Shown: positions 57,701-64,000 of the stretch, piece after piece | Numbering within the stretch: the first letter of the stretch is position 1 | Layout of the letters: every line of letters begins with the position of its first letter | Assembly: GCF_002443255.2 (NCBI RefSeq) | Contig: NW_019211455.1 | Coordinates: forward strand, 28,098,239 to 28,162,238 | From: Varroa destructor | Lineage: Eukaryota > Arthropoda > Arachnida > Mesostigmata > Varroidae | DNA: 64,000 nucleotides | Direction: 5' to 3' | The notes under the pieces: generated by a model | What the model saw: only the letters and a program-made list of their open reading frames with translations | Told to the model about the DNA's origin: nothing | Database searches by the model: none | Made by a program: the position numbers and the translations under genes

Positions 57701-60169
57701 CTACAGCAACAAAACCATAGATAGATGCCGCGCGTATCGACAGATAGAAGGTAGTCACCATCCAAAAATCAGCCCTACACCTACGCAACTTGCAGTAAAC
57801 AACAGGCTACGAGCACCCGAGTCACACGAGAGCATCCAGGCTACTACGTCGGCCACCCTCTCAGTTTTTGTCAGAGCCCTTACTCGTTACACGCTATCCG
57901 CTGGCCTACTTTTGAAGCCTTTTTTTCTTCGATGGGCACCCGATGCGCAGCGATTAAGTCCGATTCCGATATACAGGCATAGTCAGCAGACAATATTCAG
58001 TAGACTCAGTGCCAAAGAGAACGCGTTTCTCTGTACGCGCGACACATCACCGTCCAGTTGCGCAACGGCGTGAGAGTACGAGAATCTAAACCCAACAGCT
58101 CGGATGGTGCTGCTGCTATCGAACTCCAGATTCCGTCAACTTCAGCGGCTCACTGCTGTCGACTGGAAAAGTCTAGAAAATTCTTACTATTCTACCACAC
58201 CTACGGGTAAATACGCAACGCAATCAATTGTTCATTAGTGTATAAACTGAAAACAGTTACGGGGACAAAGAACGGTTGTCGTGACACGTTCGTTAAGCAT
58301 GACATCGTTTCTACACTGTAGTCAGTTTGCAACGGTACTGGAAGATATTGCTTGAAGCATTGACGTACTTGTCACGTAAAAATGTTTATTCTTCGAAATT
58401 CTAAGATAACGGTAAAATTGTTAAGAGCAGGCGCTATACCGGATTGTGAACAAAGCTCGCAAAAAGGTCTCACTGTTAATTTGAACGCTACCGAATTATC
58501 GGGCTCTCACACAGTGCAGTATACCGAACAGAGTACATATGTTCTACGATGCTCTAATCCTTGCGACCCAGAGAAGAGAGAGAAATTCGAAGCATGATAG
58601 AATTGAAGAAAGAGAGAGAAAGAGAGCGAGAGAGAAAAGGGGGGCAGAGGGGGATGAAGGAGATATAGGTGCGTTTCTCGGTCGCATATATATCCGCTAT
58701 AGCCGCACCAGCAGCGGTGCGAACCACACCCAGAGAGGGTGGTAGCGGATCTGGGTCACCAGAACTCACTTCCTCACTAAAAAACCCGAAAAAAAAAAAG
58801 GAGTATGATTACCGCTGCCGCCGCAACCACTACCGAGAAAGAGCTTCACTAGCGCTGCAGCTATCATTGCGCGGCGACGATCACCACGCGTAGGAAACTG
58901 CTTTTCCTGTGCAAGGATTGTAGGCCGACTTTGCTAGTGGTGGCCAGGAGGTCGATGCACGCGATTCACGGCATCAACAGCGTGTACTCACCACGGCCAA
59001 AATACACGAAAGATACAGAAAGAGAAGTAGAACTGAATCATGAAATCCGCTGCGCGAGACGATCGATGCCGAAAGATAGCGGAGAATAGGCCGAAAGCAT
59101 CAAAAAGGGACAAACGGTACACGAGCGACGAGCGAAAAACAATGCCACCAATCTCTTCAGCGCGTGGGGGTTCTCTTTCCACAGACATGCGCACACACAG
59201 ATATTCGTATTTCGAAAGAAAGGCTTTAGAATTTAGACGCCAACAGTGTGTGTATGTGTATGTGTGTACGTGTGAGCGGTCGCCGAATTAAAGGGAGTTA
59301 TTGCACCAAACCGTACAGGACAGAGCAAAAAAAAAGGTGAAAAAAGCAGGTCAACTAGCTAGAAAAGCTCAAAGATGCTTATGTATACTGCTCATTCTTA
59401 TGTGTATACAAGCTATAAATTGCCATAAAGTCTGTTCTAGCTAATGAAAATTGAACAACAGTCGATTATTCGGGAGCGACATCTGGTGCAGCGCGATGTT
59501 TGCCTTAAAATGCCGGGCAGAATATGAACACATTGCGACGACAAGGAAAACATCTAAGGGGAGACAGAGGAAAATACTGCTGTAAGCACATAGGAACCTT
59601 GTCATCTCACTACTGGCCATTTGATCGTTTTCCAACGAGAGTCAGCTGTCAGTTCCCAATAGCATTGAGACAGAAACTTGAACAAACGCCTTTGCGGCTG
59701 TGGCCGACCATAATTATTATTCATGATGCGTACGTCTGGTTGAAAATTACTTGGAAACTGTGAAGTCATTTGAAATGTTGACAATCATGATGAGTATGAA
59801 CAGTTTGGGTTCGAAGTCATGCGACGTAATTATCGTTGTATACGGTATTGATATTGTATTAGTCGATTGTATTTGGTAACAACGGCCCGCGGTGAACCAC
59901 TTAGCCTCAATAAACACACTTTGGAGCTCGAAGAGATATCGTACGACTGTGTCGACGCTGCTCGTACCTGTTTTGGTGCCTGAAGGAAGGGGTAAAATCA
60001 AATCATCGCCAGTCGTAGACGACGCTGTCGGTGGCTGGGTATCGGCAAGCGTGGACGTCGGAAACGACAAGTTGAAGAACTGCGCCAGTCCCAACCGGTA
60101 AGGTAGCATTGTTGGGCCCCCAAGGCCGCCCCCGCCACCGTTGCCACCAGCGTCCGTACTCTCCTTCAT
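54727..60169 (-). CDS. Kr: Krueppel zinc-finger transcription factor
   Basis: Five minus-strand exons join in phase: 60169-59968 (coding part; exon begins at 60193), 56980-56740, 56570-56392, 56133-55807 and 55598-54727, encoding 606 residues. The fingers are at about 100-122 ([23 protein letters not shown]), 128-150 ([10 protein letters not shown]), 156-178 ([10 protein letters not shown]), 184-206 ([10 protein letters not shown]) and a C2HC finger at about 212-232 ([12 protein letters not shown]), with TGEKP linkers. Their recognition helices are almost those of Drosophila Kr. The C-terminal part has PLDMS (about 429-433) and VLDLS (about 469-473), both like CtBP corepressor motifs, then a His/Asp-rich acidic run. 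Kr is a nuclear DNA-binding repressor that sets segments and acts in neurons. The N-terminus has a Gly run and FPTSTLAD, like the PMSTLAN of fly Kr. Eight in-frame codons precede the ATG after an acceptor, so an upstream coding exon is possible. Confidence 0.95.
58569..58648. promoter_or_regulatory. GA-rich tract in the first Krueppel intron
   Basis: GAGAG motifs repeat through about 80 bp inside the 3-kb intron between the first and second Krueppel coding exons. Such tracts bind GAGA-type factors in insects, and gap genes often carry intronic enhancers; a role here is inference. It could be only a simple repeat. Confidence 0.35.
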
Positions 60170-60193
60170 CCTGGCAACTGCTACTGCTATCTT

Positions 60194-62128
60194 CTGTAAA
60201 TTGAAATAGTGACAACAACGAAGCAGATGTACCTGTTAGTGACAATTAGATAACATTTAGAGAATTAAAATTCTATTGAACTTCGTGTGATTCCTTTAAG
60301 CAGTATGTAATACCCTGACCACAACCGTGCTCCTTATATTGCTAGCTATTGACGACTATGTTCAAATTGTTTCAGCTCTGAATTTCATCGCGTAGCATAT
60401 TAAGCCTTGTAAGGCAAGGAAAACATAGGGTCACCTGTTTTCTAATTAGTTAATTAAGCTAGTGGTCATCCTCTCCCCCTCCCGCCATTCATTGTGCCTG
60501 TCGCTAGACAGTCACCGCTTATTTAGAAATAATAAAAAAAAGTATTTTTTATGGTAAGACTCGTGGACAAATCAAAAGCAGCTAGAAGCTCAGTAATTTA
60601 CGATTACCAATTATTTACCGTGCCGCTAGCCTCGGAAGAACGTTAGAATAAAGCGCCTATGTCCAACCAGTGTGGAATGAGACTGCTAAATTTTAACTTC
60701 TGCGTTGTGTGGTTTCTAAGGGCTTACAGACGATTTTTAACTTATACTGCTGTGTAATTATATTCACTCAATCACTGACCGTCACGTGAAATCAATGTTT
60801 TTCCATATCGTTACTCGTGCGTTGCGTCCGTTCATCGTGATACGACTTAGACGAAAGTTTATTTAACTTTCACAGAATATTATTTACAAGATTACGATGA
60901 AAATTTTACTTAAATTTTGCAAACATTTATAGGAAATTAATCTAAGTGAGACTAGCTTGGTGTAATAATTTCATCCTTCTGCCTGGGCTGCAAAATTTCG
61001 ATCTCAACAGTGTTATCTTTATTAATTAGAGTTACCTATAGCGTATACGTGTCCACAAATGAGCAGAGATTTTTAGATTTCGTAAGCGTTTTTTTCTCTA
61101 ACACGTATAGAGGTACTAAACTGTTTCTTTAGTGAGAAAACGTCCTCTTCAGCCGCCGTTTTAGAGCGCCCCTCAAACACATTAAAAGAGAAACTGGGAG
61201 CAACCGCTACGTCGTATATACATACGCACGTCGATTTCGTCGACGCTGACTCCACCTCTTTAAACGTATGTGGATCGATCCGGCACAACGTCTGTCATTA
61301 CGATGGCCTTCTACTTTTTAGCCCTTTGCCACCGTAAGCAACGCCTCTAACCAGTCATAGCTATAGGCTAACCTTTTTCCGTGTGCCCGTCCTTCGTCAG
61401 AACTTCGACACGACGCAAGCGTATTTAAAAGTATCCAAAGTAGTAGAAGCTGACAAAGACAGTCATGTTTATTTTGTTTGTTGCGTTTGTCGTGGCTTCT
61501 TAAATCACTTTTTGGAGTATCCCATTACGATACGCACACTTGGTTACCACTTGCATATAAATGTCGCGCAGGAGAATCCACACAGATGACATAAATAGGG
61601 CATAAATTGCCGTTCACGCAAACGAACACCCTTTATTCGAGTCTTTCTCACTCTCGTTTCGAACGTGACACAGTAAAAGACGACTGCTGTCGAAGCTCAT
61701 CACGACTAACTCATCCGCTCGAAGTGACAAAAGTAACAGTTAAACAATACAATGTTTTGTTCTGACAGTGATGCTGTCACTTCGTTGACGTCGTACGCAT
61801 CACGACCAAGTTCTATCCCTGGGTCGCGCGGCTAATATCCTTGAAATTTATAGTGAAACAAGGGAAGTCTTAATTTCGTTTGAATGTCAACAATACTGCA
61901 CTGACCACAACAACGAAGACAACGACTCAACAGTGGCTAAACGAATAACAGTAATGAAAACGTGCTTAACAGGAACAGCAACCACACGTTCTTATCGTGT
62001 CGTGGTCTAACCATCACTGGTTAAGTGCACAGGATCAATCCCGTCTTACATAACCGAGTCTATCGAGCCGATCTGGTCGCACCCTCTCTCATTTAGTGCA
62101 TCCTCCTCGCCCGTTTGAACCCCCTATT
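60194..62128. other. Region 5' of the first Krueppel coding exon found
   Basis: AT-rich sequence with no recognised exon. It is either an intron separating a 5' exon from the one at 60193, or promoter DNA. A TTTACAG acceptor at 60200-60194 borders the exon. Confidence 0.4.
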
Positions 62129-62317
62129 CTACCCCATCCCTTTATTTGGGAGTTCGTGGTGGGAAGGCTGATAGGCGGCAGGCAGCAGCGATCCAGAACT
62201 GCTTGAGATCTGTAGCAGTCCGGAGTAGCAGCTTTGCTGCAGGCTCTGGAGAGGACTACCGCCAGAAAGATCGAACCCGAAGCCCAATCTATGTTTGTCG
62301 ACCTCTATATAGTACAC
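62129..62317 (-). other. Possible upstream exon of Krueppel (uncertain)
   Basis: A GC-richer open frame of 62 residues, rich in Ser, Gln, Leu and Pro (SPLQSLQQ, ISSSSGSLLPAAYQPSHHE), as in the low-complexity N-termini of developmental transcription factors. It lies about 2 kb upstream of the first sure Krueppel exon on the same strand. No good donor in the right phase was found, so it may be a 5' UTR stretch or chance. Confidence 0.2.
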
Positions 62318-64000
62318 ATATACACATTAAATGTGTGCAGGTTCACTACGATGCTCAACCGAGCTGCCGCGCGGATCTAGAGCTGTAAAGTCAAACGTAC
62401 CAGATCACGCTGAGAAAAGATGCTGCTAAGTAAAAAACGATTAGGGAAAGGTAACTATATGCATATACGCATGGAGAGGAAGTAATATGATCTGTACATT
62501 CGTCTGTATATAAGGGTATAAGGCCGTTGTACACTTGGACAATGAGTCAGATTGTCAGGTCCGTAGTCAGATGAGATTCTACTCATGTTCTACTAAAAAT
62601 CTAGTATCGCACTTAGCATAAATCACATATGATTCCAATACATAAATGTGCAGTTATGACAATGTGCAGCTGTTCTGTAGAGATATCACCTGCAAGTTGC
62701 AGATCAATCCAGGAAAGCGCTATTTCTTAGCGATTCGACGCGCCAGCTGTAGGAGCGCCATTGCCTTAGCATAGCTTCACATATATATAATTGGGGGAAC
62801 AGGGGCTAAATCGTTTCGAATTCGTTCAGCAGAACAAAAACGGTCCTACACCCCCCCCCCCCCGCCCGCCCAACAAATCGAAGGTTTGCAGTTCTTACGA
62901 TACGGTACCGACAGAGAAAAACAGACAGATCCGATCAACTTCGCACACACATGCACAGGCACGAATGTACACCCATCACACAAGGAACGACTTGGATCAG
63001 TCATAAACTGATTAGACAACGTTGCAGAAATTAAAAACAGAAAAAACTCGCATCAAATAGAGTGAGTACGGTGAATGTCTGGCATTGTATATAGTCCACT
63101 GGTTCGGCAATTTTTACCGGACAAAACAACATAAACGAAGTAACAAGTAGAAGAAAAAACGCGCTGAAAAGTATATGTCAACCTTCGGAAGATCCGCTGT
63201 CGGAAAACGGTTTCAGTTTTCATACGTTTCACTCAATCAAGCTGATAAATCTGAAGAAGTGTCAGTTGAGCGTATATCAGTTGTAATACATGTGGAGGCG
63301 ATCTGCAAATGAGACGTTGGTTTGGTCTATAATAATAAATGCAGACCATGATATCTGCGAGTTCGTCAAGTGTCACGAACTTGCCGGGCTGGATTATGGT
63401 CGCTTATGAGGCGTTTGGCGCCACAGAAACATCACCTTGAATTTTCAGGAACGGAACTTAAGGTGCGCTTGCTGAGGTCAAGGCTGGAATAAAATATGAT
63501 TCGGTAGCTGCACGCGCGCCTAAGCAAAGAGGAAGCCTAATCCGTTGACTGTCTTTTTTGGCAAGCCACAGAGCATATCACTGTTGACAGCCGCTGTTAA
63601 TGGTCATTATGCTTGGAAAACTCCGCTCTACAAACTCTAATAGAGATAATTTATTGGGAACAAAGACAAGGTTAAAGGCAGTCTACTCGTAGCATTTTAC
63701 CAATAGGCTTTGCGAGATGACGCTTGTCAAAGGCTTGCAGCCTCAATGAGGCAACATTGCCAGTAGAGGCAGGCCCTAGCCTAAAACTGAGCAACAGTTG
63801 ATAAAAGTCATCACAATTGTTGTTTGCTGCTTTATTGAATTCGGTCCATTCCATGTCAACTTATCTCAAATTCTCATCTTACTTTTCTGTCTATCAAAGA
63901 GTAGGTTCTTCGCTGAATTGCTGTTACCGCGGTCTAATCGAAAGCAGTCTTACAGAAAATGCTGTAACTTTCCCTTAAACTTGAGCGTAGCACTAGCCCT
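62318..64000. other. No recognisable gene; contains a C homopolymer run
   Basis: A run of 13 C residues followed by GCCCGCC lies at 62851-62871. Otherwise AT-rich sequence with short chance frames; probably 5' flanking DNA of Krueppel. Confidence 0.4.

Noticed and set aside
57687..58073. 128-residue plus-strand frame in the Krueppel intron
   Set aside because: No recognisable domain, composition like its surroundings, no splice support.

Overview
This is a eukaryotic nuclear window. Its genes are split into short exons (about 50-380 bp) with GT-AG introns, on an AT-rich background full of (TA)n and A/T-rich simple repeats. A Krueppel gap-gene ortholog points to an arthropod. Intron size and the decayed arthropod-type transposons fit a chelicerate or mite, but the species is an inference I cannot settle. 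The genes were rebuilt exon by exon, checking splice phase and matching the peptides to remembered family sequences. No database search was run.

Layout. 1-5.1 kb: the 5' part of an alpha-1,3-fucosyltransferase-like gene (minus strand, three coding exons, 4028-5130); just downstream, probably in its next intron, lies a decayed Mutator-like transposase (3566-4011). 5.1-20.9 kb: no recognisable gene; it holds a long hairpin (9775-9829) and a CGG/TATA patch followed by a perfect stem-loop (14.9-15.3 kb). 20.9-26.2 kb: the histone demethylase KDM1A/LSD1 (minus, 12 coding exons). 26.2-31 kb: nothing recognised apart from a possible diverged repeat. 31.0-33.0 kb: TMCO1 (minus, 5 coding exons, complete). 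33.7-41.7 kb: the biotin-dependent carboxylase subunit MCCC2 (plus, 13 exons seen, only the N-terminal targeting exon missing), head-to-head with TMCO1. 42.9-44.2 kb: CIAO2B/MIP18 (plus, 3 exons, complete). 46.9-49.3 kb: a graveyard of transposons, a decayed BEL/Pao-like retroelement followed by a decayed DDE transposase. 49.3-54.7 kb: AT-rich, microsatellite-rich DNA 3' of Krueppel. 54.7-60.2 kb: Krueppel (minus, five coding exons with five zinc fingers and two CtBP-type motifs). 60.2-64 kb: sequence 5' of Krueppel with a possible further exon.

The genes do not form one pathway. KDM1A and Krueppel are nuclear chromatin and transcription regulators; TMCO1 is an ER membrane protein; MCCC2 acts in mitochondrial leucine breakdown; CIAO2B delivers iron-sulfur clusters to cytosolic and nuclear proteins; the fucosyltransferase is a Golgi enzyme. 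TMCO1 and MCCC2 probably share a promoter region of about 650 bp. I found no convincing new multi-gene system. The most useful observations are a tandem 12-nt alternative splice donor in the KDM1A tower domain, the incomplete fucosyltransferase, the decayed transposons missed by simple ORF calls, and the unexplained hairpin structures.
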